This document shows positions 38,233 through 48,329 of a stretch of DNA of 61,938 nucleotides, in pieces. The first letter of the stretch is position 1. Each line of letters starts with the position of its first letter. The position numbers and the translations under genes were made by a program. Source of the DNA: Chrysochromulina tobinii. Taxonomy: Eukaryota; Haptophyta; Prymnesiales; Chrysochromulinaceae. Location: assembly GCA_001275005.1 (NCBI GenBank), contig JWZX01003158.1, forward strand, positions 1 to 61,938, in the 5' to 3' direction. The notes under the pieces are model-generated. The model saw only the letters and a list, made by a program, of their open reading frames with translations, made no database searches and had not been told where the DNA came from.

Positions 38233-41200
38233 TCAAGCTTTCAACAAGGCATCGGGCGGAGCAACATGTGAAAAGGCGATGATTTTTCCATCGGAACGCC
38301 CTCGCAGACGAGAGTCGGGAGCGTGCGAACGAGAGTCATCAATGGGCGAGGCGCTGCGGCTGCCCCCGCTTCTGGTGAGGCCCTCAACCCCGCTGCTGCC
38401 GCTGTGGATGCTGGAGGAGTCATCTTCCTCCATAATGCCCTCCAGCTTGGCCGTTGCCCGCAAGAATGTGGCACGCAGTCTGGACTGATGTGAACTGCTG
38501 CTAGTGTGCCGCAAGTACCGCGCGAGCTCAATGCAGGTGTTGAGCTCGGCCATGTATTCCTCGCCCATTCGCACCAAGACCGGGTTCGAGACCGGCGGCG
38601 TCGTCACGAGCTGACCAGTATCTGAAGCCGCCTTGCGCCTAAGTAGGTCCCAACCTGCTTTGTCAGCCAGTTTGGGCCATTTGTTCCTTGTTCTGGTGAG
38701 CTTGCGGACGACCCAATCAATGCCAGAAAGCCGAGTATCAATCTTGCGGTGATTGGGCACCAGATTACGGGCCTTGGCTGCCATCGCGCTCCTCGCGGCG
38801 GCCGCAGCCGCTCGTCGAGCCTCGAGGATTTCATCCTTAAACTTCGTGTCGTGCTTGAGCGCATCGTCAATGGTTTCGACGTCGAGGGTAGTCAAATCGC
38901 AGTAGGTCACCGCCTTGGCCGTCTGCGTGCAGCGCGGCTGCATCTTGGCAACGCAGCTGGCATAGTAATCGTTGAAACCGAAGTTGTCCGTGTTGGTGAG
39001 GTTCGTTTGCATCCCGTCGTGCGTGGAGGTCTGAACTATGCCCTTGTTGATGAAGAAGCAGGCGGTGAGCGGCGTGCCCTGCATAGTGATAAGTTGATCC
39101 GGGATATAGACGCAAGCCTTGAACTCGGCGATGAGCGCAACGAGCGACGCATTCGACACGTTGTGGAAGAAGGGACATCTGGACGTGAGTCGACGGGAGG
39201 TGACGAGGTCCAGTTGCGCCGAGAGGTTGAGGGGCAGCTGATCAAACATGTTCATGTCCTGCAACGCGGCCGAGGAGGTGAGGAGGTATTCGTAGTACTC
39301 CATGATACGTGCGCGCAAGGCGGGCGGGACGGCCTTGAGCACGAGGTACGTCTTGATCGAATCGAGCTGCTTGCCCGTGAGCTGTCTTTTCGCATTCATC
39401 GCGGCGAGCGCTTGGTTGAGCGTAGAGATGATGTAGGCGTTGAGCAGCAGGCCGATGAACATGCATGCGGTCGTCAGGAGCGACTCCGTCACGGTCAACG
39501 GCTCAATGTCGCGTGGCATCAGCGAGGTCACCATACCAGCTCCCCAAGCGAAAGAGTACGTGTACTTCATCGTGACCGATGCGTCGTTCCTAAGCCAGTG
39601 GGGTGGTTGCCAGTTGTTCTCGCCCGCGTGCCACGGCGAGGCCAACCACGATCCTGGCTCAGGGCCCAACTCCTCCTCTGACCTCTCGATGTCAGCGACC
39701 ATCCACCAGAGACAGCCGAGCAGATGGCAGCAGAAGACGACGAGGGACAGCAATTTCACCACGGTAATCGCGTTGGGGTCCAAACCCAAATCTTCCAACG
39801 CTTCCAAGGACTTTGCGAGCCTCCGCATGCGAAAAAGCTTTGTGAGCTTTGCCATCCGCACGAGCCGCAGCATGCGGTTGGCGCGCGCGGCGTCCGCACC
39901 GCCCGACTGGGCTTGCTGCATTTCGGCTATCTGCGCATCACCGTAGGGATTGTCGGGATTCGTAAGCATGGTCACGATGTTGATCGGGAAGGAGCCGATC
40001 GCGTCCATCACAAAGGAACCATGCACGTATGCCTTGGCCACCTCCCAATCATCGGCGACGAGATGACCTTCGCGCATGAAACCTGTGCGGAAGTTGAGGA
40101 CAATGTCGATGATGAAAAACAGGTCGACCAACGCGTTGCCCCAATACCATTGCAGGTAGGAGATGCAATTTCCGCGAAACGAGATCGGGCCGTAGGGGTC
40201 CTTAGGATTTGTGCACATGGCTTGGACCATGTCCGGCTCGAATGCAATCTCGAGGGGAACGGCGATGCCGCAATAGAGGATGCCGATGGCGAGCAACACG
40301 TTCCAACGGGAGCGGAAGGGTGATTCAGGGGGGAGCACTTTGAAGCAGCAGACGCTACAGCAGCCACGAAAGGTCTTGAACTGCTCGGGGATGTACCAGA
40401 GGAGCGGCTGGACAACGTACTTGTTAATGTACGAGTTGCGCCACGTGGAATCGCCCGTGCCGCCTACTCTGCCTCTGGATTGCCGCCCCGCCCGAGTCCT
40501 GGTCTTTTGGTTGTTCTGACGCTGATCGTCTAGACCCTCCGGCTCCCACCACAGCTGAATGCGCACCTCGCCTTGCGTGTCGAGGACCACGGTCATGTCG
40601 CGGCGCACCTCGTTGCAGTATGTGTGGTCGGCCAGCTCAACGTCGGCGCGGCCAAGGAAATCATCTTTAGAGCCGCCGAGCCGATACAGATCGAAATCCC
40701 ACACCGATAGCTTAAGGGGGTCGGCAATAAGCTGGCCGAGGACGCCAGAGAAGGCAAAGACTTCGTCGACCCACACGGGGTTGAGAGTCTTAAGCTTCTT
40801 GCGTGATCGCTGCTGCTGCTGTCCCAATGCTAGCTTGACATCTGGACACGCGGTGGACGAGAGAATCGAAACACAGGTCGTGCGCACGTGAGCAAACCAG
40901 AGGGCGGATGAGCGAGGGCGCTGTTCGACTGTGAGATTAGTACAAGGGTCCGAAAGGCCGTTGGCGTCAGCCGAGCAGAGGCCCTTTGCTGAGAGAAGCT
41001 GCAAGTAAAGCGTGCCCTCCGACTCAAGGTCGGCGATTGTGGGCACCTTCCGCCTGTTATTGTTGACATACTCGGTAAGCTTGCCACGCACATCTTTGAT
41101 GAGGGCTTTGACGTTCGGATCGCCCTCGAGCATCTCCCAGGTATAAGTTCCGTCGAGCGGCGATTCAGCAGACTTTTCATCAGCGTTGAGTTCAGCGGAC

Positions 41201-41760
41201 GGCGCAGCAGCAGCAGCAGCAGAAGCCACAACCATGTTCATGATGGATTTCTTTCTTGAGAGGCCCCATGCTGGCGTCTTTGTGGGACTCGATTCTTCGA
41301 ATAAGCTGGGCGAGCTCGGGAGCGAATGGACTGAAGGATCTGGCGACGCAGTTGGGAACACGGCGATACAGCCGTCTTTGCCGCCCATAGCGTTTTCCAG
41401 GCGCGCAACATCCCTCCGCAAGTCGCCTGTGACGATTGCATGTTCGCGGAGCGTCTCACCGAGCTGCTCCTGTTGCGCGGACATCGTGGCCCATGTCAAC
41501 GCCAGGCGCTCCTCCAATTTTTGAGTCGCCGCCAGCGCGGCAAGCACACGCGCCTCATAGTTGGAGTCCATCACAACCCCGCGCGCCGCAGCGCCGGGCG
41601 CCGCAGCAGTGGAGCGTGCTGAGGAGGAAGAGGAGCTGGTTGAGGTCAGTGAATCGTTGACCATCTGCCCTAGCTGCTTATGCGCTCCCTCGAGGATCTG
41701 ATGGTCGACCTCCAGCCGCCTATGAAAGTCGTGCATCCGTTTCCGCAGTTCCAACTCCAT
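38233..41760 (-). CDS. C2-domain / cyclic-nucleotide-gated-type channel fusion
   Basis: Start ATG at 41760. A 102-nt in-frame intron (40842-40943) is inferred because its removal restores a C2 strand (SDP, then YVKLALGQQQQRS). The spliced product is about 1141 residues: an N-terminal coiled coil; a C2 domain at about 250-390 (GTLYLQLLSAKGL, LNPVWVDEVFAF, LKLSVWDFDLY); six transmembrane segments of the EAG/HCN/CNG group with S1-S2 near 480-560; and an S4 with repeated basic residues (RMLRLVRMAKLTKLFRMRRL). A pore, C-linker and CNBD-like domain (FKACVYIPDQLITMQG) follow. The filter lacks GYG: the line is SFAWGAGMVTSLMPRDIEP. The CNBD also lacks the canonical FGE. Voltage gating is likely; ion selectivity and ligand are open. 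Confidence 0.9.
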   Translation of the reverse strand: MELELRKRMHDFHRRLEVDHQILEGAHKQLGQMVNDSLTSTSSSSSSARSTAAAPGAAARGVVMDSNYEARVLAALAATQKLEERLALTWATMSAQQEQLGETLREHAIVTGDLRRDVARLENAMGGKDGCIAVFPTASPDPSVHSLPSSPSLFEESSPTKTPAWGLSRKKSIMNMVVASAAAAAAPSAELNADEKSAESPLDGTYTWEMLEGDPNVKALIKDVRGKLTEYVNNNRRKVPTIADLESEGTLYLQLLSAKGLCSADANGLSDPCTNLTVEQRPRSSALWFAHVRTTCVSILSSTACPDVKLALGQQQQRSRKKLKTLNPVWVDEVFAFSGVLGQLIADPLKLSVWDFDLYRLGGSKDDFLGRADVELADHTYCNEVRRDMTVVLDTQGEVRIQLWWEPEGLDDQRQNNQKTRTRAGRQSRGRVGGTGDSTWRNSYINKYVVQPLLWYIPEQFKTFRGCCSVCCFKVLPPESPFRSRWNVLLAIGILYCGIAVPLEIAFEPDMVQAMCTNPKDPYGPISFRGNCISYLQWYWGNALVDLFFIIDIVLNFRTGFMREGHLVADDWEVAKAYVHGSFVMDAIGSFPINIVTMLTNPDNPYGDAQIAEMQQAQSGGADAARANRMLRLVRMAKLTKLFRMRRLAKSLEALEDLGLDPNAITVVKLLSLVVFCCHLLGCLWWMVADIERSEEELGPEPGSWLASPWHAGENNWQPPHWLRNDASVTMKYTYSFAWGAGMVTSLMPRDIEPLTVTESLLTTACMFIGLLLNAYIISTLNQALAAMNAKRQLTGKQLDSIKTYLVLKAVPPALRARIMEYYEYLLTSSAALQDMNMFDQLPLNLSAQLDLVTSRRLTSRCPFFHNVSNASLVALIAEFKACVYIPDQLITMQGTPLTACFFINKGIVQTSTHDGMQTNLTNTDNFGFNDYYASCVAKMQPRCTQTAKAVTYCDLTTLDVETIDDALKHDTKFKDEILEARRAAAAAARSAMAAKARNLVPNHRKIDTRLSGIDWVVRKLTRTRNKWPKLADKAGWDLLRRKAASDTGQLVTTPPVSNPVLVRMGEEYMAELNTCIELARYLRHTSSSSHQSRLRATFLRATAKLEGIMEEDDSSSIHSGSSGVEGLTRSGGSRSASPIDDSRSHAPDSRLRGRSDGKIIAFSHVAPPDALLKA

Positions 41761-42388
41761 CTTCGCGCGGGTTCCTGGGTGCACGACGGAGAATTGGGTC
41801 TCGAGGCGACAAACGCGCCGCGCGTTTCTTCGGAAGATGCGTTTTCGTCGATGAGGCGAACAATCAAGAACTTCACGTACACGTTTACTTGCTCGTCCAC
41901 CGTCCCCCGGAGACACTTGATTGTGGTCTCTGAAGTGTCTCGAGATCCTCGAGGTATGAGGAGGCAGGCAGTCAGTCAGTCGGTCATGTCGGATGACGCG
42001 GCCACACGCCCGCGCTCACCAAACCTCCGTCTCAAAGCACAAAATAAAGGACGGCTCCGCTGGGCTGCCCCCCCCGGTCACCCACAAGTAGAAGTACTGA
42101 GTACCTCCAACCTCGCTCGCGTTTAATATTACACAGCCCAACACAGCCCCGGAGTGCGGAGAGCCCGCAGCCCCCCGCAGCCCCGCACCCCGCAGGGCTG
42201 TGTTTATATAGCGGAGTCAGTCGACGACCGCTGCCATCTATCCGTGGGATGGAAAGTGTGTGTCCTGATCGCTATATTTATCCCATAAACTCTTCCGCCA
42301 TAGGTCTCTTTGAACCGCCGTGCTAGACGAGGGCGAGCAGGGCCCATGGCGAGGGGCGGCGCGCAGCCAATGTCACTGTTGTGTCGTG
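41761..42388. other. Intergenic region
   Basis: The channel frame stays open upstream to about 41916 without an ATG, so a short upstream exon is possible. Positions 42126-42200 are rich in cagccc with an imperfect inverted pair (acacagccc and agggctgtg). No other gene is seen. Confidence 0.55.
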
Positions 42389-43006
42389 TCACTTACAGAA
42401 ACGATCCGCTTTCTCCTTCTCCCGTCGCCGCAGCATGTCCTCGCGGCTCACGCCTGGGCCTACCCGTTCTGTCACTGTCTGCAGAGTCTTCCACGTGCCA
42501 GCGCCCTGCGAGGGCTTTAGCTTTTGGTAGGTGAGCATCTCGCCATCCTCCTCGGCCTGCCTCTGCCGCTTGCGCTCCTCGCACTTGGCCGCACGGAGCG
42601 CCTCGAGGTCGGGCGCCTTTTTGTGCACGAGGAAGACGCTCGGCGTGGTGATGTCGCATGTGAAGGGTGCGGTGATGTTCAGCGATGCTTTGCCGAGCAC
42701 CATGTTTACCACGCGCACCTCGTCCGTCTGCAGGTTGCGGAAGCGGTCGGACACGCTCACGAAGAGCGAGTCGCCTACAGCTACCTGCGCGACAAAGTCG
42801 GTGTCCACGCCCATGACGACCACACCGGAGGTCGTCAGCCTGCCCACGCCGGGCACCTCGGTTGGCTGATTGTCTGGCAGTGCGAGCTCGCTCTCGGGGA
42901 TTTCATCATCGTGGCCATCACGGCCACGCTTCTTCCTCTTCTTCTTCTCCTTGTCGCCTCTGAACGAGAGCTTTCCGCCCACCACCAACCCAAAGCTCGA
43001 GCTCAT
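42389..43006 (-). CDS. Basic nuclear-type protein with FRG1-like C-terminal tail
   Basis: The ATG at 43006 (MSSSFGLVVGGKLSFRGDKE) gives 205 residues; upstream in-frame residues look untranslated. A Lys/Arg-rich signal (KKKRKKRGRD) follows. The core (GRLTTSGVVVMGVDTDFVAQ, VGDSLFVSVSDRF, VNMVLGKASLNITAPFTCD) is a small beta domain that I recall from conserved unnamed proteins of protists and fungi. The end, SREDMLRRREKEKADRFCK, matches the tail of FRG1 and related splicing-associated proteins. A role in RNA processing in the nucleus is inferred. Confidence 0.65.
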   Translation of the reverse strand: MSSSFGLVVGGKLSFRGDKEKKKRKKRGRDGHDDEIPESELALPDNQPTEVPGVGRLTTSGVVVMGVDTDFVAQVAVGDSLFVSVSDRFRNLQTDEVRVVNMVLGKASLNITAPFTCDITTPSVFLVHKKAPDLEALRAAKCEERKRQRQAEEDGEMLTYQKLKPSQGAGTWKTLQTVTERVGPGVSREDMLRRREKEKADRFCK

Positions 43007-43930
43007 GGGGAACCCCGAACCGACCGTCCGGCAACTCGGAATGCCTCGACAAAGAACACCGATGAGTTCGCCCGCGATGCCTCTACACAGCTCCCTCATT
43101 CATAGACACACGGAAACAGCATTTCACAGCAGGAGCGAGATGCTGCGAAGGACCCTCGAAATGAGACACATGCAGACGGAGAGCTGAGAACCAGCCAAAA
43201 TAAGAGAGTGCGGCGAGACCCATGTATGAACTCGTGAGGGAGGACGCCCGCCGACGTGGGCGGTGAACCCCCAGATGGGCGAGCCAAGGGGCAACGAGCA
43301 TTGTTTCGCGACCCACTGCGATGGACGAGCCAAGGGGTAACGAGCTCTGTTTCGCGGGAGACACCCAAACCCCCAATAACGGCGCCGGGGCAAACGCGAA
43401 ACGGCGGATCGCAATCTGAATCTCCAGGGTGAATCTCGTCTCTGCCTCCCCGCTCGTCTCTGCCCCCCCGACTGGGGCACTGGGCCTATGATGCGTACCT
43501 TCACGTTAGTTAGCCGAGCCGTTTAACTTTTGGGGCGTCACGCGGCGAAGTTGCGGCGGGCACGTACAACGTGGCGCTCATTGAAGCGCGCCCTCGCGGG
43601 CTCGCGGGCGGCGTTAAACGCGCCCGCATCATCAAGCATCATTCTCTGATCATTCTGTGGATCTGAAAAGCTACACGCCCGCGGATTCTGCGATTCAACG
43701 TTGATCGTATCGAGAAAAATATCACCGCCCGACGCCTTTTATTGCCTGGGTACCCCGCGCCCGCCTCGCCACGTGGTGTGCGCCGCTGCCGTCAGGACGG
43801 CGTGTTTTGCATGCGTGTTTTACTTACTTCGACTACTCGACTAAACATAACCGGGGTTCCGCACCGCACTATACAGCGGCGCTCATGCAAGTCTGCCACC
43901 ACCGCTCAAATATCTAGATTCCATGGGCCT
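43007..43930. other. Intergenic region
   Basis: No gene is seen. A 46-bp imperfect tandem duplication occurs at about 43274-43365 (gatgggcgagccaagggg and gatggacgagccaagggg). The remainder is GC-rich and unique. Confidence 0.6.
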
Positions 43931-44464
43931 TCACGGCAGCAGCTTCACCTTTGCGCGCTGTATGGCGCGCTCCGCAGAAGTGGGCAGGGCGATATCGCCT
44001 TGGCGCCAGTGGCGCGCCGCCTGCACCTGCGCCCGCGCTGCGTCCGCCATTGACGCCGCGCGGCGTGCGTCCTCCGAAGCTGCCGCAGCACGCAGCGACG
44101 CCTTGGCCGCCTCATGCGACGCGCGCTGCGCCGGGTGCGCGCGCACCGCGGCAGCGGCCGCAATCTGGTTGGCGGCCAGGGTGAGCCCGTAGGCAGATTG
44201 CGTGTCGCTGCCGCGCCGCTGCGTGGGTGACACGACGGCCGCCGCGTCGCCAAATGACCTCATGAGCTCCTCGTTCGAGAGTATTTCGAGCTGCAGATCG
44301 GCCCGCCAGTCTTCGAGCTCGACGCCCAGATCGAGGCCACCCGGCTCCGCGAGGCGAAAGGGCACTCTTTCGGAACGGCGCGTGGACGCCGCCGCAGTGG
44401 ACGCTGGCGCACCGCCGCCGGCCGCAGTGGACGCTGGCGCACCGCCGCCGCCGCCACCACCGCC

Positions 44465-44501
<37 letters not shown>

Positions 44502-47095
44502 CCGCTGCCGCCGCCGCTAAACGCCGCTAACTTACACCGCCTCGCGCCGCAATTCACCGGGTCGCGCGCCGTATCGAGCGTATGCATGCCGCCGCCATTC
44601 GCCTGGGTGAGTGACCGGAGTGCTGATGGGCGGGATGCCAGCTCGGTGGCGGCGGCGGCGGCGGCGGCGAGTGCGACCGGATAGCCCACCGGATAGCCGT
44701 TGCGCCGCGCATCCGCCTCGTCACTCCCACGGGTGATCGAGGCGACCCCGTCTTTCCTGGTCACGTTGCTGCGGCGTGGCACAGGCGCATGCATCGGCGG
44801 CACAGGCGCATGCATCGTGGCGTGCGGCGCGCCGAGCGCCGGAGCGGTCACAATCGGCGCCAGCTCCTGGAAGGGCATCGAGATCCGCCGAAGCACCGCA
44901 CGACTGCCTGCCCGCGTCTTGAAGGTGAGCGAGAGCAGACCTGCTTTGCTCGAGCTCCTCTCGACCTTGTGCCGAGCACGCCCTTCAGCGGCAGCGGCGG
45001 CGGCGTCGCCGCCGCTGACATCGCCTGTGCTCGGGTCGTTCTCCGCGCCGTCATCAGCTTCGTCAAACTGCGTGGGTGAGGGGAGTTCAGCACGTAAGAA
45101 CTCGTGCCACTGCTCCACATCCACGCCTTCCTTGTTGGCCTCGTCGTAGAGCTCATCGATGAAGACGTTCTCGATCTCGTACCCGCGCGAGGCGAGAGCG
45201 AGCTTACGCGCCATGGCGAGCTCGTGGAATCGTACGTACCGCTTGGCCGCTTCAGAGAATCGTCCGCGGCCCAGGCCCGCACCGCCGCCGCCGCTGCCGC
45301 TAACGCCGCCGCCTCCTCCACCTCCGCCGCCGCCTCCGCGCAGCACCTGGTTCCGCTGAGTGATGCGAGCTAACAGGCCGGCACCGTCGTCGGTGCTGCT
45401 AAAGCCGCCGTCGTCGCCGCCGCCGCCGTCGTCGCCGCCGCCGCTGCCAAAACTCATCTGGATCGTACGAGAGAGCTCCTCCTGCTCCTCCGACGCTGCG
45501 CGTAGCTGCTCCACGCGAGCATGAGGCAATCAGTGGCAATCAATTGCAATCAGAGGCAATCAACGACACTCACCTGCTCCGCGCGAGTCGCGAGCATGAG
45601 GCAGTCAGTGGCAATCAGTGGCAATAACGACACTCACCTGCTCCGCGCGAGTCGCGAGCATGAGGCGTTGCCACACGGTGGTGACCCGGAGCGTGCGGTT
45701 GCGGTTGCGCAGCGTCGTGTTCTCGGCTTCGAGCTCGGCGATGCGCTGAGCCATCGGCCCACCGCCGAGTGCGCTCACCACTTGCTGTATGTGGCTCGGG
45801 TGGTCCAGACCCTGGCCATCCCGCGCATGTACCTCCTTCCTGAGCCGATCGATCAGCAGCCGCGCCGCGCTCGCCTCCTCGCGAGCGAACGCGAGCTCGC
45901 TCTCGAGGTGCGAGGCGTCCAGTCGACCGAGGAAGGAATGAGGGCGCACCACCACGCTCACCGCCTTGGCCCGCACGGCAAACCGGAGCGTGCCGATCGT
46001 CTCGTCGAGGTTGGCACTCTCCGTGCGCAGCGTGACCACGACGGCGCTCGCCGTATTGCCGCCGAGCGACTCCTGCAGCAGGCGGGTGAGTTTGCTGTCG
46101 CGGTAGGGCACGTGCGCGGCGCCCTGGGCCATGCAGCGCACGCGACGTGGCCGCCAGCCGCTCGATGACGGTGCCGAGGGCGAAGAGGGACGTGTTGATG
46201 TTCCGCGCCTCTTCACGCCGCTGCGGCGCCGACGAAGGGCCTCTGACCGACTCGACATAGTACGACTTCTTGGAACTCTCCATCCCTGCGAGGTCGACCA
46301 ACGAGAGCTTGCCACTTTCCGCGCCGCCACTGTCCTGGCCACTGCTCACGTCGTGCAGCTCGAGCACAAAGAGTGCGTGCGAGCGCGACGAGCGAGCATT
46401 CATCTTCATCGCGGCGACCACACGCAGCTCGTTGCCAACGCCGCAGGCAGTCCATGACCTCCGTCTCGGAGGTGACGACCTCGCGAACGAGGCCTTCCAC
46501 CACGACACGCCGCTGTGCTGTCTCGCGCAGCACGAGGCCCTTGCGCCCACCCAATAGATCGTTGCACTGGTCATTGTACACCTCGACGTACGAGGCCATG
46601 ACGACGAACTGGGACGCCTTCGGCGCGCTGCGCAGCGAGGCGAAGATGTCGGCGATCGCACGCGGTGCGAGCCCGTGCAGCGTTACGTCCGACCCGCTCC
46701 AGTCGCGTATGACCTCCTCTGGACCGAACATCGTGTACGTCTTGCCGCTGCCTGCCGGAACGAGAGAGGCCGCAGAGCAGTGGCGCGTGTGTGGGGTCAC
46801 CGAGACAGAGGCGAGAGGCGGTCGCACGTAGCGTACCTGTCTGCCCGTATGCGATGATGCACAGATTGTAGCCATGCATAACGCGCGCGACGCGCTCGCG
46901 GCCCAAGATCTCATAGACTTCCTCTTGTGCTGCATCCGCATCCCACACCCAGTCCAGAGAGAACTCGAGGTTGCGCACCTGCACAGTCCGCTGCTGATCG
47001 AAGCGCTTCTTGACGATGATTGAGTCGTCGCGAGGCGCGGATGAGTCGAGGTCGGGGCGCAGCCGCGCGTACACGCCCACTGCTTCTTGGGCCAT
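43931..47095 (-). CDS. Orphan kinesin with coiled-coil/low-complexity tail, two +1 frame breaks
   Basis: Exon 1 (46837-47095) starts MAQEAVGVYARLRP; a phase-1 85-nt intron (46752-46836) splits the P-loop, restoring AYGQTGSGKTYTMFG. Exon 2 carries VMASYVEVYNDQ, switch I NARSSRSHALFVLEL, switch II SLVDLAGMESSKKSYYVES, then YRDSKLTRLLQESLGGN. Two +1 shifts are needed: near 46440 (after EVMDCL) and near 46120-46160 (between TVIERLAA and AAHVPYRDS). The neck and coil follow (LESELAFAREEASAARLL). Exon 3 (43931-45505) encodes a Gly-rich linker (poly-Gly at 44440-44515) and Ala-rich helices. The LAGMESSKKSY variant suggests a protist-specific class. It is a microtubule motor if intact. It is head-to-head with ClpP. 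Confidence 0.8.
44440..44515 (-). repeat. Trinucleotide tract encoding poly-Gly
   Basis: A nearly pure (ccg)n run on the plus strand encodes about 20 Gly residues in the kinesin tail. It is preceded by a 27-bp duplicate encoding GAPASTAAG. Confidence 0.9.
45506..45637 (-). mobile_element. Tandem pair of introner-like introns in the kinesin gene
   Basis: Two adjacent elements, each starting GTGAGTGTCGTT and made of TGATTGCC-type units, lie between three copies of a target-like sequence: 45506-45526 (7 nt shorter), 45574-45601 and 45638-45665. Donors are at 45637 and 45573; the acceptor GGAGCAG ends at 45506. Between the elements the sequence reads GAGCAG then GTGAGT, an acceptor abutting a donor with no exon between. 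Removal of all 132 nt joins RAEQ to LRAASEEQ in phase 0. Confidence 0.78.
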
Positions 47096-47289
47096 GCTCG
47101 GGCGTGGAGGGAGGGGTCCAGCGCAGGCCCGCCAAAGGGACTATGTCCCCATTGGTCAAGCTCGACTTTTGTCGTGAAAGCGTCGAAATGTGCACAACAT
47201 GTAAAGACCTCTTTCTACATGTAGACTGAAGTGACTTGTCTCCCTCGCAAGTTCGGAAAATCCTGAACCTCAGGCACGAGCATCGTCGA
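47096..47289. promoter_or_regulatory. Divergent interval, kinesin / ClpP
   Basis: About 194 bp between opposite starts; an in-frame GTG/ATG-free stretch precedes the ClpP ATG. It includes the inverted acatgtaaag and ctacatgtaga motifs at 47199-47226. Confidence 0.45.
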
Positions 47290-48039
47290 ATGCAGGGATT
47301 GCGACACACAGCGTTCGCCGTCCTTTCTTTCGCGGCTGCGACAGAAGGCTGGCAGGCGCCCGGCAGCCCGCTGCACCGCACGGGGCCTCCGCCGCAGTCG
47401 GTGCAGCCCGCGCTGCTGCGCTCCGCGTCCCCAGCCATGATGCCCATCGGCGTGCCTAAGGTCGCCTACCGCGTGCCCGGCGCAACTTCGGCGGACTGGG
47501 TGGACATCTACAACCGGCTGTACCGCGAGCGCATCATCTTCCTCGGGCAGGAGATCGATGACGAGATCTGCAACCAGATCATCGCCGTCATGCTCTTCTC
47601 CGACTCGGAGGACCAGGAGAAGCCGATGTATCTGTACATCAACTCGCCTGGCGGCTCAGTCATCGCTGGGCTCGCGCTGTACGACACGATCCAGCACATC
47701 GCGTCGCCGGTGATCACGGCCAATATCGGCATGGCGGCATCGATGGCGTCCTTCATTCTCGGCGCGGGCGAGCGCGGCAAGCGCGTGGCGCTGCCCAACT
47801 CGCGTGTCATGATCCACCAGCCGATGGGTGGCTCAGAGGGACAGGCTGAGGACATTCGCGTGGAGGCGGAGCAGATCCTCAAGATCAAGGGCACGCTCGT
47901 TACCATGTACGCGCAGATGACCGGCAACTCGCGCGAGCAGATCATGAAGGATCTCGACAGAGACAACTACATGTCGGCGCAGCAGGCTCTCGACTACGGG
48001 CTCATCGACAAGATCGTAACCTCGGTCAACGGCCCGTGA
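47290..48039 (+). CDS. clpP: Plastid-targeted ClpP protease subunit
   Basis: The ATG at 47290 is preferred because [20 protein letters not shown] looks like a signal peptide followed by WQAP, a secondary-plastid-type cleavage context; the 18 residues upstream are unlike leader sequence. The 249-residue product contains the full S14 core with triad Ser151 ([11 protein letters not shown]), His176 ([10 protein letters not shown]) and Asp225 (RDNYMSAQ), plus the INSPGGS turn (118-124). ClpP forms barrel-shaped proteolytic rings fed by ClpC-type Hsp100 ATPases in the stroma. Its nuclear location here contrasts with the plastid-encoded clpP of land plants. It is head-to-head with the kinesin gene. 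Confidence 0.95.
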   Translation: MQGLRHTAFAVLSFAAATEGWQAPGSPLHRTGPPPQSVQPALLRSASPAMMPIGVPKVAYRVPGATSADWVDIYNRLYRERIIFLGQEIDDEICNQIIAVMLFSDSEDQEKPMYLYINSPGGSVIAGLALYDTIQHIASPVITANIGMAASMASFILGAGERGKRVALPNSRVMIHQPMGGSEGQAEDIRVEAEQILKIKGTLVTMYAQMTGNSREQIMKDLDRDNYMSAQQALDYGLIDKIVTSVNGP

Positions 48040-48329
48040 GGGCGCGCGCATCATCTGCGACGGAGCAGAGCCTCGGAGCCCACGCGGCGAGGCGGCTACG
48101 AGCGGACTCGGCTTCGCCTTCCTGAGCATGCGACACACGCGGTGATGACTGATGTAGGGACGGCGTCGGCGCGCGCGCGGTGCCGGGAGGTGTTTACTCA
48201 GAATACTTCTCTCTTGAGAGCGCGGCCGGACCTCAAAGCTCAATCCTGTCGAGCACGCATTCTTTAATGACCCGCACGGACACTTGTAATTTAAGTATTA
48301 GTTGAAAATCGGATTTATTCATCTGCCCT

